Of a stretch of 64,000 nt of DNA, positions 42,616 to 51,591 are shown in pieces. Under the pieces are notes generated by a model that was not told the origin of the DNA, ran no database searches, and saw only the letters and a program-made list of their open reading frames with translations. Both the position numbers and the translations under genes were made by a program. Within the stretch, counting starts at the first letter, position 1, and each line of letters starts with the position of its first letter. The stretch lies in assembly GCF_000406165.1 (NCBI RefSeq), contig NZ_CM001977.1, positions 1,581,537 to 1,645,536 on the forward strand, in the 5' to 3' direction. This DNA is from Dickeya zeae NCPPB 2538 (lineage in GTDB: Bacteria > Pseudomonadota > Gammaproteobacteria > Enterobacterales > Enterobacteriaceae).

Positions 42616-43677
42616 ATGCAGATTTCATCTGAGCGCTTGACGCAGATAGCGTATGAACTGTTACGTCATGCCGGGTGCGAGCATGATGAGGCTGAGTGTG
42701 TGGCGCACCATCTGGTTGGCGCGAATCTCAAGGGGCACGATAGCCACGGGGTCGGCATGTTGCCGGAATACGTCAGTTTTATCGCCGCAGGTAACATGCA
42801 CCCCAATACCCCGGCCCGTTTGGTACAGGACGGCGGTGCGGTATTGCAGTTTGCGGGCGATCGCGGGTTTGGGCAACGAACCGGCCGTGAGGCGATGCAG
42901 GCGGCGATTGAGCGGGTGAAAACCACCGGCGTGTGCCTGATGACGTTATCGTCAACCTGCCATCTGGGACGGATCGGGACGTACGGTGAAATGGCGGCGC
43001 AGGCTGGCCTGATTTCGATTCATTTCGTTAATGTCAGTGATATTGCACCGCTGGTAGCACCGTTTGGCGGCAGTGACGCACGCTTTGGCACCAACCCCAT
43101 TTGTATCGCCTTCCCGGGCAGTGACAACAACCCCGACTTTATTCTGGATTTTGCCACCAGTGTGGTGGCGCTGGGTAAGACACGCGTAGCCTGGCTGGCG
43201 GGGAAAACCTTTGATGAGCCGGTGATGCTGGACCGTGATGGACATCCGAGTGCGGATCCGCGAGTCATGTGGGAAGGGGAGCAAACCGGTGCGCTGCTAC
43301 CGATCGCGCGCCACAAAGGCGGCGGTCTGATTCTGGCCGCGGAATTACTGGCGGGCATTTTGTCCGGCGGCGGCACTATCCATCCGGGTAACCCGCGCGA
43401 AGGCGCGATAGTAAACAACATGACCACGATTCTGATCGATCCGACGAAGCTGGTGGGCATGTCATGGTTGCAACAGGAGTATGATGCCATGCTGGCTTAT
43501 GTGCGTGCGTCGCGCGTGCCGGACTCGTCCGCGCCGATCCTGATTGCCGGAGAGCCTGAGCGTCAGGCGCGTGTGCAACGTCTGGCTGATGGTATCGTCA
43601 TTTCCGAAGGTGAGTGGCGGAAAATTACCGATGCCGGGTGCTCGTTGGGGATGTCAGCGGCATTTTTTGCAGCGTAA
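42616..43677 (+). CDS. Malate/L-lactate dehydrogenase family protein (YbiC-like)
   Basis: 353 residues, Ldh_2 fold. LKGHDSHGVGMLPEYV carries the catalytic His-containing DSHG motif. TCHLGRIGTYGE, RFGTNPICIAFPG and ARHKGGGLILAAELLAG are family signatures. It is an NAD(P)-dependent 2-hydroxyacid oxidoreductase, closest to E. coli YbiC (HcxB). The start is ATG at 42616 with AGGGAACAGG before it; a 44-residue upstream extension is rejected. It lies where E. coli has fhuE. Confidence 0.85.
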   Translation: MQISSERLTQIAYELLRHAGCEHDEAECVAHHLVGANLKGHDSHGVGMLPEYVSFIAAGNMHPNTPARLVQDGGAVLQFAGDRGFGQRTGREAMQAAIERVKTTGVCLMTLSSTCHLGRIGTYGEMAAQAGLISIHFVNVSDIAPLVAPFGGSDARFGTNPICIAFPGSDNNPDFILDFATSVVALGKTRVAWLAGKTFDEPVMLDRDGHPSADPRVMWEGEQTGALLPIARHKGGGLILAAELLAGILSGGGTIHPGNPREGAIVNNMTTILIDPTKLVGMSWLQQEYDAMLAYVRASRVPDSSAPILIAGEPERQARVQRLADGIVISEGEWRKITDAGCSLGMSAAFFAA

Positions 43678-43791
43678 TACCTTGCTTAAGGCATAGCATA
43701 CGCTGACAAAGAGAGTTGAAAAGCATTAGATTTATCACTCATACTGCAAGCCGCTTCGCGCAAGAGCGCTTGTTTTTAAAGGAACTGTGTT

Positions 43792-44142
43792 ATGGCTGAA
43801 GAAACCATTTTCAGTAAGATCATTCGTCGGGAAATCCCCGCCGATATCGTTTATCAGGACGAACTGGTGACGGCTTTTCGCGACATCGCACCCCGCACTC
43901 CCACCCATATTTTGATTGTACCGAATGTACTGATCCCCACGGTGAATGAGGCCGCGCCAGAGCACGAGGCCGCGCTTGGTCGAATGATCACGGTCGTGGG
44001 TAAGATTGCGCAGCAGGAAGGCATTGCGGATGACGGCTATCGTTTGATCATTAACTGCAATCGCCACGGTGGACAGGAGGTGTATCACATTCATATGCAT
44101 CTGCTGGGCGGTCGCCCGCTGGGGCCGCTGCTGGCTGGTTGA
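43792..44142 (+). CDS. hinT: Purine nucleoside phosphoramidase HinT
   Basis: 116 residues, HIT triad HIHMHLLGG near the C-terminus. FSKIIRREIPADIVYQD is read as FSKIIRREIPAD and YQDE. It hydrolyses AMP-lysine and phosphoramidates. It heads the hinT-ycfL-lpoB-thiK-nagZ-ycfP run. Confidence 0.97.
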   Translation: MAEETIFSKIIRREIPADIVYQDELVTAFRDIAPRTPTHILIVPNVLIPTVNEAAPEHEAALGRMITVVGKIAQQEGIADDGYRLIINCNRHGGQEVYHIHMHLLGGRPLGPLLAG

Positions 44143-44149
44143 TACGGTC

Positions 44150-44548
44150 ATGCGTAAGGTATTACCCGAAAGCGTGTTACCGGGCATCTTGGTCGCCCTG
44201 CTGCTGGGGATGTCACTTGTCGGATGCAGCAGGACGGCCAGTCTGAACATTAATTCCAAACAGACATTGGTGCTGGATGCCGCAGTACTGGCTGTGGGCA
44301 TTCGTGCTGCCAGTCCGTCGCTGTCACGTGACAATGCAGGTCAGCAGGCCTCGGCGCGTGTCAGCAATACGTCTACACAGCCGGTAACGCTGCACTATCA
44401 ATTTTATTGGTATGATCGTCAGGGACTGGACGTGCCGCCGCTGGGTACCAACCAGACGGTGGTGATCCCTGCCCATACGGATATCTCCCTTGTGGCCACG
44501 CATGCTAATCCGGCAGCCAGCCAGGTACGGCTTTATCTTTTTCTCTGA
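44150..44548 (+). CDS. ycfL: Lipoprotein YcfL
   Basis: 132 residues. Lipobox MSLVGC ends the signal peptide (Cys near 25). The mature beta-rich domain belongs to DUF1425 (YcfL). Starts 7 bp after hinT. Function unknown; it accompanies lpoB throughout enterobacteria. Confidence 0.88.
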   Translation: MRKVLPESVLPGILVALLLGMSLVGCSRTASLNINSKQTLVLDAAVLAVGIRAASPSLSRDNAGQQASARVSNTSTQPVTLHYQFYWYDRQGLDVPPLGTNQTVVIPAHTDISLVATHANPAASQVRLYLFL

Positions 44549-44569
44549 TGCGTGATTGAGAGGACAGAC

Positions 44570-45163
44570 ATGAAAAAATATCTTGGCATCGTGCTGATGG
44601 CGCTGGTGATCGCAGGCTGTAGCAGCCGCGCGCCGCAAACAGAACAACCGGCGACGATCGAACCTGTCGCGCCACCTGTGCCGGTGAAACCGACGTTGCC
44701 GCCATCAGAAAGTCAGCCGTTGCCGACACCGCCGAAAATTCAGGTGCCGGTGCTCAATTGGTCTGCTGCGGTCACGCCGCTGGTCGGGCAGATGGTGAAA
44801 ACAGACGGTATTGCGAAAGGCAGTATTCTGTTGGTGAACAAGATTAAAAATAACACTAATGGTTCGCTACCGTCTGCGCAGGCGACCACGGCGTTATATA
44901 ACGCGTTGGCCGCATCGGGACAATTTACGATGGTGTCGCATGAGCAGTTAGGTGTAGCCCGGCAATCGCTAGGTTTGTCCGAAGAAGATAGCCTCGAATC
45001 GCGGAGCAAAGCGGTAGGGTTGGCCCGTTACGTCGGTGCGCAGTATGTGTTGTACGCTGATGCCAGTGGTGATGTCAAATCACCTGATTTGGCGATGCAA
45101 CTGATGCTGGTGCAGACCGGTGAGATAGTCTGGTCCGGTAATGGCTCGGTTCGCCAGCAGTGA
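44570..45163 (+). CDS. lpoB: Penicillin-binding protein activator LpoB
   Basis: 197 residues. Lipobox LVIAGC at about 13-18. A Pro-rich disordered tether (about 22-62) spans the periplasm, followed by a TolB-like globular domain. Outer-membrane lipoprotein that activates PBP1B. The start MKKYLGIVLMA has AGAGGACAG upstream. Overlaps thiK by 23 nt. Confidence 0.93.
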   Translation: MKKYLGIVLMALVIAGCSSRAPQTEQPATIEPVAPPVPVKPTLPPSESQPLPTPPKIQVPVLNWSAAVTPLVGQMVKTDGIAKGSILLVNKIKNNTNGSLPSAQATTALYNALAASGQFTMVSHEQLGVARQSLGLSEEDSLESRSKAVGLARYVGAQYVLYADASGDVKSPDLAMQLMLVQTGEIVWSGNGSVRQQ

Positions 45164-45995
45164 AGCGTTGCAGGCGCTGTTGCAGCAGGCTCTGCCGGCG
45201 GTAGCCACCGCCGGTTTTCATTTGCAGCCGGTCTGTGGCCTTAGCCAGCAGAGCTGGCGCGTGCAGTCCCCGGCGGGGATCTGGCTGGCGCGTGGCGAAA
45301 CGCCGCAAGGGCGGCAGTTAGGCACCTCTCGCCAGCGTGAGTTCCGTGTGCTGCGTCAGCTGAGCGGACACGCGCTGGCACCGCGCCCGATATGCTGGCG
45401 TGATGGCTGGTTGTTAGCCGAATGGCTGGCAGGCTCTGACGTAGATGCCAGTCAGTTTTCGCAATTGCTCACTGAAGGACGGCTGGCGGCGTTAATAGCG
45501 CGCTTGCATCACCAGCCGCGTTACGGTTATCCGCTGGCGTTGAAACGTTTGATAGCACATCACTGGCTGCATATGGACCCGGCCCGACGTTCACCGCAGT
45601 TGAAGCGCGCCTGTCAGTGGCTTATTGACAGGCCGTTACCCGCACCGCTATTGCTGGCACCGCTGCATCTGGACGTGCATCCCGGCAATCTGCTGTGTAC
45701 CACGGCGGGCTGGCGGCTGATTGACTGGGAGTATGCGGCAGACGGCGACATTGGGCTGGAGCTGGCGTTGTTGTTTCGGGGATGTGAGCTGGATGCGACA
45801 CAGCAGCAGGATTTTTTACAGGCTTACTGCCGTCACTGGCGTGGTTTGTCACTGACGTCGTTGCGGCAACAGGTGGCACGCTGGCAATATTGGGCGGATT
45901 ACCTGGTCTTAATGTGGTTCGAAGTCCGCTGGCGGCAAACCGGTGAGCAGAGCTACCGTCAGACCGCCGACGCATTGCGTCGGGCAGACGGGTAG
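45141..45995 (+). CDS. thiK: Thiamine kinase ThiK
   Basis: 284 residues, choline/aminoglycoside kinase fold. Catalytic loop LHLDVHPGNLLC and metal motif LIDWEYAADGDIGLELA are visible. It phosphorylates thiamine in salvage. The ATG lies inside the end of lpoB, implying coupled translation. Confidence 0.9.
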   Translation: MARFASSEALQALLQQALPAVATAGFHLQPVCGLSQQSWRVQSPAGIWLARGETPQGRQLGTSRQREFRVLRQLSGHALAPRPICWRDGWLLAEWLAGSDVDASQFSQLLTEGRLAALIARLHHQPRYGYPLALKRLIAHHWLHMDPARRSPQLKRACQWLIDRPLPAPLLLAPLHLDVHPGNLLCTTAGWRLIDWEYAADGDIGLELALLFRGCELDATQQQDFLQAYCRHWRGLSLTSLRQQVARWQYWADYLVLMWFEVRWRQTGEQSYRQTADALRRADG

Positions 45996-46052
45996 CGCCA
46001 TGGCAGGTTTTGCGGCCATCAGGCTGATGGCAATTAACAAGAAGAGGTTTTT

Positions 46053-47078
46053 GTGGGTCCGTTAATGTTAGATGTGGCTGGCTACGAGCTGGACGCGGAA
46101 GATCGTGAGGTGCTGGCGCACCCGCTGGTAGGGGGCGTTATCCTGTTCAGCCGCAATTTTCACGATGCTGACCAGTTGACCGAATTAGTCCGCCAGATGC
46201 GGCGTGCCTCGCGTGAACGGTTGGTGGTGGCTGTCGATCAGGAAGGCGGCCGGGTGCAACGCTTTCGTCACGGCTTTACTTCATTACCGGCTGCCCAGTC
46301 TTTTGCTGCACTGAATCCGTTGGAGCAGGCGCAGCAACTGGCACAAGAAGCGGGCTGGGTCATGGCGGCGGAAATGATCACCCTCGACATTGATATCAGC
46401 TTTGCGCCGGTACTGGATGTGGGACATCAGAGTGCGGCAATCGGCGATCGTGCTTTCCACGACGACCCGGATACCTTGCTGGCCGTCGCGGAGCATTTTA
46501 TTGCGGGTATGCGTGCCGCCGGTATGAAAGCGACAGGTAAGCACTTTCCCGGACACGGTGCGGTCACGGCGGACTCCCACAAGGAAACGCCTCAGGATAA
46601 CCGGCCGCTGGCGCAGATTAGGGAACGGGATATGCGTGTATTTCGGGAGTTGATTGCCCGACAGCAGTTGGATGCCATCATGCCCGCGCATGTTATCTAC
46701 CGTGATGCCGATCCTCGCCCGGCCAGCGGGTCGCCGTACTGGCTGAAACAGGTGTTGCGTCAGGAATTGGGATTCGGCGGCATTATTTTCTCGGATGACC
46801 TGTCGATGGAAGGGGCGGCGGTGATGGGCGGCTACGCTGAGCGTGCCCAGGCCGCGTTGGACGCTGGCTGCGACATGATTTTGGTCTGCAATCAGCGCCA
46901 GGGAGCCATCAGCGTGTTGGATAATCTGTCGGTGGTCAAAGTACCGGGGCTGGAGACGCTCTATCATCGGGGAATGATCACGCGTCGGGAACTGCTGAAT
47001 TCATCGCGCTGGAAGCAGGCGACGTCGCAGTTGACGGCATTGAGTGAACGCTGGCAGGCACATAAAGCCGCCGGTTAA
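46053..47078 (+). CDS. nagZ: Beta-N-acetylglucosaminidase NagZ
   Basis: 341 residues from GTG (AAGAGG upstream), GH3. KHFPGHGAVTADSHKE has the mobile His/Asp loop, and SDDLSMEGA carries the nucleophile Asp. It cuts GlcNAc from anhydro-muropeptides in the cytoplasm; its product signals AmpC induction where ampR exists. Confidence 0.97.
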   Translation: MGPLMLDVAGYELDAEDREVLAHPLVGGVILFSRNFHDADQLTELVRQMRRASRERLVVAVDQEGGRVQRFRHGFTSLPAAQSFAALNPLEQAQQLAQEAGWVMAAEMITLDIDISFAPVLDVGHQSAAIGDRAFHDDPDTLLAVAEHFIAGMRAAGMKATGKHFPGHGAVTADSHKETPQDNRPLAQIRERDMRVFRELIARQQLDAIMPAHVIYRDADPRPASGSPYWLKQVLRQELGFGGIIFSDDLSMEGAAVMGGYAERAQAALDAGCDMILVCNQRQGAISVLDNLSVVKVPGLETLYHRGMITRRELLNSSRWKQATSQLTALSERWQAHKAAG

Positions 47079-47111
47079 TCACCGCTAAACAAGGCTGGAG
47101 GGAAGGCACAG

Positions 47112-47654
47112 ATGATCATCTATTTGCACGGTTTTGATTCAAGCAGTCCGGGTAATCATGAGAAAGTGCTGCAGTTGCAGTTCATCGACCCGGATGTCCG
47201 ACTGGTGAGCTACAGCACCCTGCATCCGCGTCATGATATGCAGCATCTGCTCAGGGAAGTCGACAAGATACTGCAATCCAATGAGGATAATCGCCCGTTG
47301 ATTTGCGGCGTCGGGCTGGGGGGATTCTGGGCTGAACGCATTGGCTTCCTGTGCGATATCCGTCAGGTCATGTTCAACCCTAATTTGTTCCCGCAAGAGA
47401 ATATGGCTGGCAAAATCGATCGCCCGGAAGAGTACGCTGATATCGCCACCAAATGCGTAGAGAATTTCCGTGAGAAAAACCGCGATCGCTGTATGGTGGT
47501 CTTATCACGTCATGACGACATGCTGGACAACCAGCGCAGCGCCCGCCTGTTGGGCGAGTATTACGAAATCATCTGGAACGACATCGAAGGCCATAAGTTC
47601 CGCGATATTTCTTCACACCTGCAGCGCATCAAAGCCTTTAAATCCTTAGGCTGA
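47112..47654 (+). CDS. ycfP: UPF0227 esterase-like protein YcfP
   Basis: 180 residues as in E. coli. MIIYLHGFDSSSPGNHEK and the degenerate nucleophile elbow GVGLGGFWAE resemble alpha/beta hydrolases, but the usual Ser is replaced by Gly, so activity is doubtful. Last gene of the hinT run. Confidence 0.92.
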   Translation: MIIYLHGFDSSSPGNHEKVLQLQFIDPDVRLVSYSTLHPRHDMQHLLREVDKILQSNEDNRPLICGVGLGGFWAERIGFLCDIRQVMFNPNLFPQENMAGKIDRPEEYADIATKCVENFREKNRDRCMVVLSRHDDMLDNQRSARLLGEYYEIIWNDIEGHKFRDISSHLQRIKAFKSLG

Positions 47655-47795
47655 TCCCTTCCTGCCGCTTTCTATCGTTGCCGGAGCCGCTCAGTGCGGG
47701 TCTGGCAGCCTGTTTTTCTTCTGCCAACTTCTTTTGCTAACCCATTGGTTATCAATATCTAATTTTTCAGGCTGACTATCTGTAACTAAAGTAAA

Positions 47796-47809
47796 TTGAT
47801 TTAAATCAA
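47796..47809 (+). promoter_or_regulatory. FNR box of ndh
   Basis: Perfect FNR palindrome TTGAT-TTAA-ATCAA in the 294-bp gap before ndh. In E. coli FNR represses ndh without oxygen from boxes in this region. Confidence 0.88.
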
Positions 47810-47948
47810 TTTTGGTATGACCAAATGACCTTACATGATATTCTCATGACAAATATCCCATTCAATCATTTATAACCATATGTAATTTAAGGATATTATT
47901 TCTTTACTCTTTATTAACTATTGGTTCACAAATTTTCAGGGGGTCATT

Positions 47949-49256
47949 TTGACATCATTGCCAATCAAGAAAATCGTGGTTGTCGGCGGCGGTGCCGGCG
48001 GACTGGAGCTGGCGACGAGCCTGGGGCGTAAACTCGGTCGCAAGAATAAAGCGGAAATTACGCTGGTGGACCGTAATCACAGCCACCTGTGGAAGCCGCT
48101 GCTGCACGAAGTGGCGACCGGTTCGCTGGATGATGACATGGATGCGCTGAGCTATCTGGCGCATGCCCGCCATCATCATTTCAATTTCCAACTGGGTATG
48201 CTGACCGATATTGATCGTGAACAGCGTACTATCCAGTTAGCTGAGATCCGCAATGAACAAGGGGAGCTGCTGGTCGCGGCCCGTTCACTGCCTTACGACA
48301 TTCTGGTGGTGTCGCTGGGCAGCACCTCCAATGACTTTGGTACCCCTGGTGTCAAAGATCACTGCATTTTCCTGGATAACCCGAAACAGGCTCGCCGTTT
48401 TCACAACGAAATGCTCAACCTGTTCCTCAAATTCTCCGCTTCTCAGGGCGAAAAAGAGAAGGTCAATATCGCGATTGTCGGGGGCGGAGCCACCGGCGTG
48501 GAGCTGTCTGCTGAACTGCATAACGCGGTCAAACAGCTGCACAGTTACGGTTTTGACAGCCTCAGCAATCAGGCACTGAACGTGACGTTGGTGGAAGCCG
48601 GTGAGCGTATTCTGCCAGCCCTGCCTCCGCGTATTTCTGCGGCGGCGCACCATGAATTGACCCAACTCGGTGTTCGCGTTCTGACCAAAACCATGGTGAC
48701 CAGCGCTGAGCAAGGCGGTCTGAATACCAAGGACGGCGAATTTATTGACGCTGACCTGATGGTATGGGCGGCGGGTATCAAAGCGGCGGATGCGATGAAG
48801 GAGATTGCGGGTCTGGAAACTAACCGCATCAACCAGTTGGTGGTGGAGCCGACGTTACAGACTACGCGTGATCCGGCGATTTTCGCCATCGGCGACTGTG
48901 CGTCCTGTCCTCAGCCAGGCGGCGGCGTGGTACCACCGCGCGCGCAGGCGGCGCATCAAATGGCGTCACGTTGTTACAGCAACATTCTGGCCTTGATGAA
49001 TGGTCAGCCGCTAAAAGCCTATGTCTATAAAGACCATGGTTCGTTGGTGTCATTATCCAAATTCAGCACCGTCGGTAGTCTGATGGGGAACCTGATGCGT
49101 GGCTCGGTGATGGTAGAAGGGCGCATCGCCCGCTTCGTTTACATTTCGCTCTACCGTATGCATCAGATTGCGTTGCATGGCTACCTCAAGACCGGCCTGA
49201 TGATGCTGGTCGGGAGCATCAACCGGGTTATCCGCCCGCGTCTCAAACTGCACTAA
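47949..49256 (+). CDS. ndh: NADH dehydrogenase II Ndh
   Basis: 435 residues from a TTG start (CAGGGGGTC upstream), matching E. coli Ndh (MTTPLKK..). FAD site VVGGGAGGLELA, NAD site AIVGGGATGVELSAELHN and the AIGDCASCPQPGGG region are visible; the C-terminal amphipathic tail GLMMLVGSINRVIRPRLKLH anchors it. Non-proton-pumping NADH:quinone reductase. Confidence 0.97.
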   Translation: MTSLPIKKIVVVGGGAGGLELATSLGRKLGRKNKAEITLVDRNHSHLWKPLLHEVATGSLDDDMDALSYLAHARHHHFNFQLGMLTDIDREQRTIQLAEIRNEQGELLVAARSLPYDILVVSLGSTSNDFGTPGVKDHCIFLDNPKQARRFHNEMLNLFLKFSASQGEKEKVNIAIVGGGATGVELSAELHNAVKQLHSYGFDSLSNQALNVTLVEAGERILPALPPRISAAAHHELTQLGVRVLTKTMVTSAEQGGLNTKDGEFIDADLMVWAAGIKAADAMKEIAGLETNRINQLVVEPTLQTTRDPAIFAIGDCASCPQPGGGVVPPRAQAAHQMASRCYSNILALMNGQPLKAYVYKDHGSLVSLSKFSTVGSLMGNLMRGSVMVEGRIARFVYISLYRMHQIALHGYLKTGLMMLVGSINRVIRPRLKLH

Positions 49257-49282
49257 GGCTGACACTATCCAGCCTTGCCTTC

Positions 49283-49310
49283 AGGTTGCCCGCTGTCCGG
49301 CGGGTAACCT
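49283..49310 (+). terminator. Hairpin after ndh
   Basis: AGGTTGCCCGC / GCGGGTAACCT with one mismatch; no T-run follows directly. The rest of the gap to 49596 has only the ycfJ upstream region. Confidence 0.5.
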
Positions 49311-49596
49311 GCTATTCCCCGCCATACCGTACTTATTTCAGAACAAAATATTGCACTAACACCAACTTAAGGTAAGAAAACTCTCAAATGTGACAGTTTT
49401 GTTATCTGTGCCTCCCTTTTAAGGTAGTAATCCGATTGAGAGTATCGAAGGGATTCGGCAGACTTCATCGCATCAGGCGGCGTCGCGCACACGCCGCACC
49501 CCGCAAGCGGGGCTCTCGGGTCAGTCATCCGTCGGTGACAAACCGTCATGTAAGACGAGATGGACGGTGCGTGATTATTTATTCAGGAGGTTTCCT

Positions 49597-50136
49597 GTGA
49601 ACAAGTCAATGTTAGCGGGTGTAGGTATCGGTATGGCGGCTGCTCTGGGCGTGGCCGCTGTCGCCAGTCTGGATGTGTTCGCATCCCGACCGCAGTTTGC
49701 ACAGGTGCTGACAGCTACACCCATCAAAGAAACGGTGAAAACGCCGCGTCAGGAATGCCGTAATGTGACGGTGACGCACCGTCAGCCGGTGCAGGATGAA
49801 AATCGCCTTGCCGGTTCACTGTTGGGGGCGGTGGCAGGCGGCGTGCTGGGGCACCAGATCGGTGGTGGACGCGGACGCGATGTGGCAACGGTCGCCGGTG
49901 CGCTGGCCGGTGGCTATGCCGGTAATCAGGTGCAGGGGAATATGCAGGACAGTGATGTCACTACCTCTACGCAGCAACGCTGCCAAACGGTGTATGACAA
50001 ATCACAAAAAGTGCTGGGCTATGACGTCACTTATAAGATTGGCGATCAGGAAGGCAAAATCAGGATGGATCGTGACCCTGGTACCCGTATCCCACTCGAC
50101 AGCAACGGTCAGTTAGTCATCAATCAGTCCAGTTGA
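49597..50136 (+). CDS. ycfJ: YcfJ, glycine-zipper 2TM domain protein
   Basis: 179 residues from GTG with AGGAGGTTTCCT before it. An N-terminal TM or signal helix (MLAGVGIGMAAALGVAAVASL) is followed by a glycine-zipper segment (GSLLGAVAGGVLGHQIGGGRGRDVA in parts). The end IRMDRDPGTRIPLDSNGQL is as in E. coli. Envelope protein of unknown role. In E. coli bhsR-bhsA follow; here they do not. Confidence 0.92.
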   Translation: MNKSMLAGVGIGMAAALGVAAVASLDVFASRPQFAQVLTATPIKETVKTPRQECRNVTVTHRQPVQDENRLAGSLLGAVAGGVLGHQIGGGRGRDVATVAGALAGGYAGNQVQGNMQDSDVTTSTQQRCQTVYDKSQKVLGYDVTYKIGDQEGKIRMDRDPGTRIPLDSNGQLVINQSS

Positions 50137-50217
50137 TGCGCCAGACCGACAGGCCCACCACACCCTGACGGTATGGCGGGCCTGAAGCCATGAAATCCTA
50201 CCGGTTTCTACCCCTCA

Positions 50218-51291
50218 TCAGGCATCGTATAAATCCGTGTCTTGTACCGGCGAGTGGCGCTGACTTGGCCGAATACGCTTGACCGAACTTCTCACTGCCA
50301 GCGTACCGTTCAGCAACAGATTGCCGTGACCGCGACCCGGTTGCATCAACTGCAGTTGCAATAATCTGACGGCTTCCCGGCCCAATTCTTCGCATGGAAT
50401 CAGTATCGAGGTGAGCGGGATGTCATGCACCGCCGCCAGGTTGGCACCGTCCATACTCATCACCGATATGTCTTGTGGTACCCGCAACTTTGCTTTATGC
50501 AGCGCGTTAATCGCACCGACTGCGATGAAGTTGCCACCTGCCAGTATCGCGGTAGGGTACTGCTCCCGTGGGCAGGTAGCCAGAAACTCGGTGACGGCTT
50601 GTTCCGTTTCTGCACTGCCGAAACCGCGGGGAGTGAGCAGGTGGCGCTCTTCGCTAAACGGCAGGTTATGCTGTTGATACGCCTCGCGGATCCCCATCAG
50701 TCGCCACTCCATGGTATAACGCCGCAGGCAGAGCAGGGTGAGGATCTGGCGGTGTCCCTGCTCAATCAAGTAATTAGCGGCGAATTCGCCAATAAGCTGG
50801 TGCGCAGGTGAGACACCAGACAACCTCATTTTGTGATCAAAGCAGTTCACCAGTATGCAGGGTTTATTCAATTCGGCCGCCAGCGCGTGGATATACGGGT
50901 CATCAATACCGATCAAAATCGCGCCTTCGGTTTCCGGTGCGGACATTTTTTCCAGAAAGAGAGAGGCATCGCTGTCGTTTTCCGCCAGCCCGCAGTAACG
51001 CAGGCGGACATCATGCGGGTCCAGCGACTCCTGCACCCCTTGCAATACCTTGTGATAAAAGATGTCGGCCCGGCTGTTAAAGGCCCGCTCCGGGGCGAAT
51101 ACCGTCAGGCTATTCAGTAATAAACGACCGGTCGCCAGGTTATCCATTACACCGTATTGCCGGGCGGCGGTGAGGATGCGCATCCGTGCTTCTTCACTGG
51201 TGTTGGATTTACCCGCCAGCACCCGCGAAACGGTACTGACGGAAAAACCGGTTTGCAGGGCAATATCGCGGATCCGGAGGTTTTTTTTCAT
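50218..51291 (-). CDS. LacI-family transcriptional regulator
   Basis: 357 residues. The HTH LRIRDIALQTGFSVSTVSRVLAG (about 5-27) and hinge SEEARMRILTAARQYGV are followed by a periplasmic-binding-protein-like effector domain ending SVMSMDGANLAAVHDIPLTSI. It is divergent from an MFS transporter and GH31 gene, which it most likely represses until an inducing sugar appears. Effector unknown. A perfect-arm inverted repeat in its own upstream region could be the operator. Confidence 0.9.
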   Translation of the reverse strand: MKKNLRIRDIALQTGFSVSTVSRVLAGKSNTSEEARMRILTAARQYGVMDNLATGRLLLNSLTVFAPERAFNSRADIFYHKVLQGVQESLDPHDVRLRYCGLAENDSDASLFLEKMSAPETEGAILIGIDDPYIHALAAELNKPCILVNCFDHKMRLSGVSPAHQLIGEFAANYLIEQGHRQILTLLCLRRYTMEWRLMGIREAYQQHNLPFSEERHLLTPRGFGSAETEQAVTEFLATCPREQYPTAILAGGNFIAVGAINALHKAKLRVPQDISVMSMDGANLAAVHDIPLTSILIPCEELGREAVRLLQLQLMQPGRGHGNLLLNGTLAVRSSVKRIRPSQRHSPVQDTDLYDA

Positions 51292-51316
51292 TTTGTGATC
51301 CTGCTCAATTTGGCTG

Positions 51317-51332
51317 ATGAAAAAATTTTCAT
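51317..51332. promoter_or_regulatory. Candidate LacI-family operator
   Basis: ATGAAAA-AA-TTTTCAT inverted repeat, 25 bp upstream of the regulator start. AT-rich, so chance is possible. Confidence 0.3.
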
Positions 51333-51460
51333 AAGCAGAAGAGGGGCGGTTTTACGGAGATAAATGACCCAAAACAGCGGGTAATGACGTTATCATGAAA
51401 ATAGTTGCAAAAAAGTGAGTATCTCCCGCTTTTTTATTTCCTTACGCTGAATCTGTCGCG

Positions 51461-51490
51461 ATTTTTCCGGCCATCTTCCGCCGGAAAAAT
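51461..51490. promoter_or_regulatory. Inverted repeat upstream of the MFS gene
   Basis: Perfect 11-bp arms ATTTTTCCGGC / GCCGGAAAAAT around 8 bp. No T-run follows on the plus strand. It lies about 100 bp before the transporter start and could be an operator or a leader hairpin. Confidence 0.4.
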
Positions 51491-51591
51491 GAATTTAAAA
51501 GACATAAAACTTTATAAAAATCTGAATATTAGAACATCAGGATGGTGTGTGCCGACAGGTATTCACCGACATCCGCTGTAAGGAGATCACC

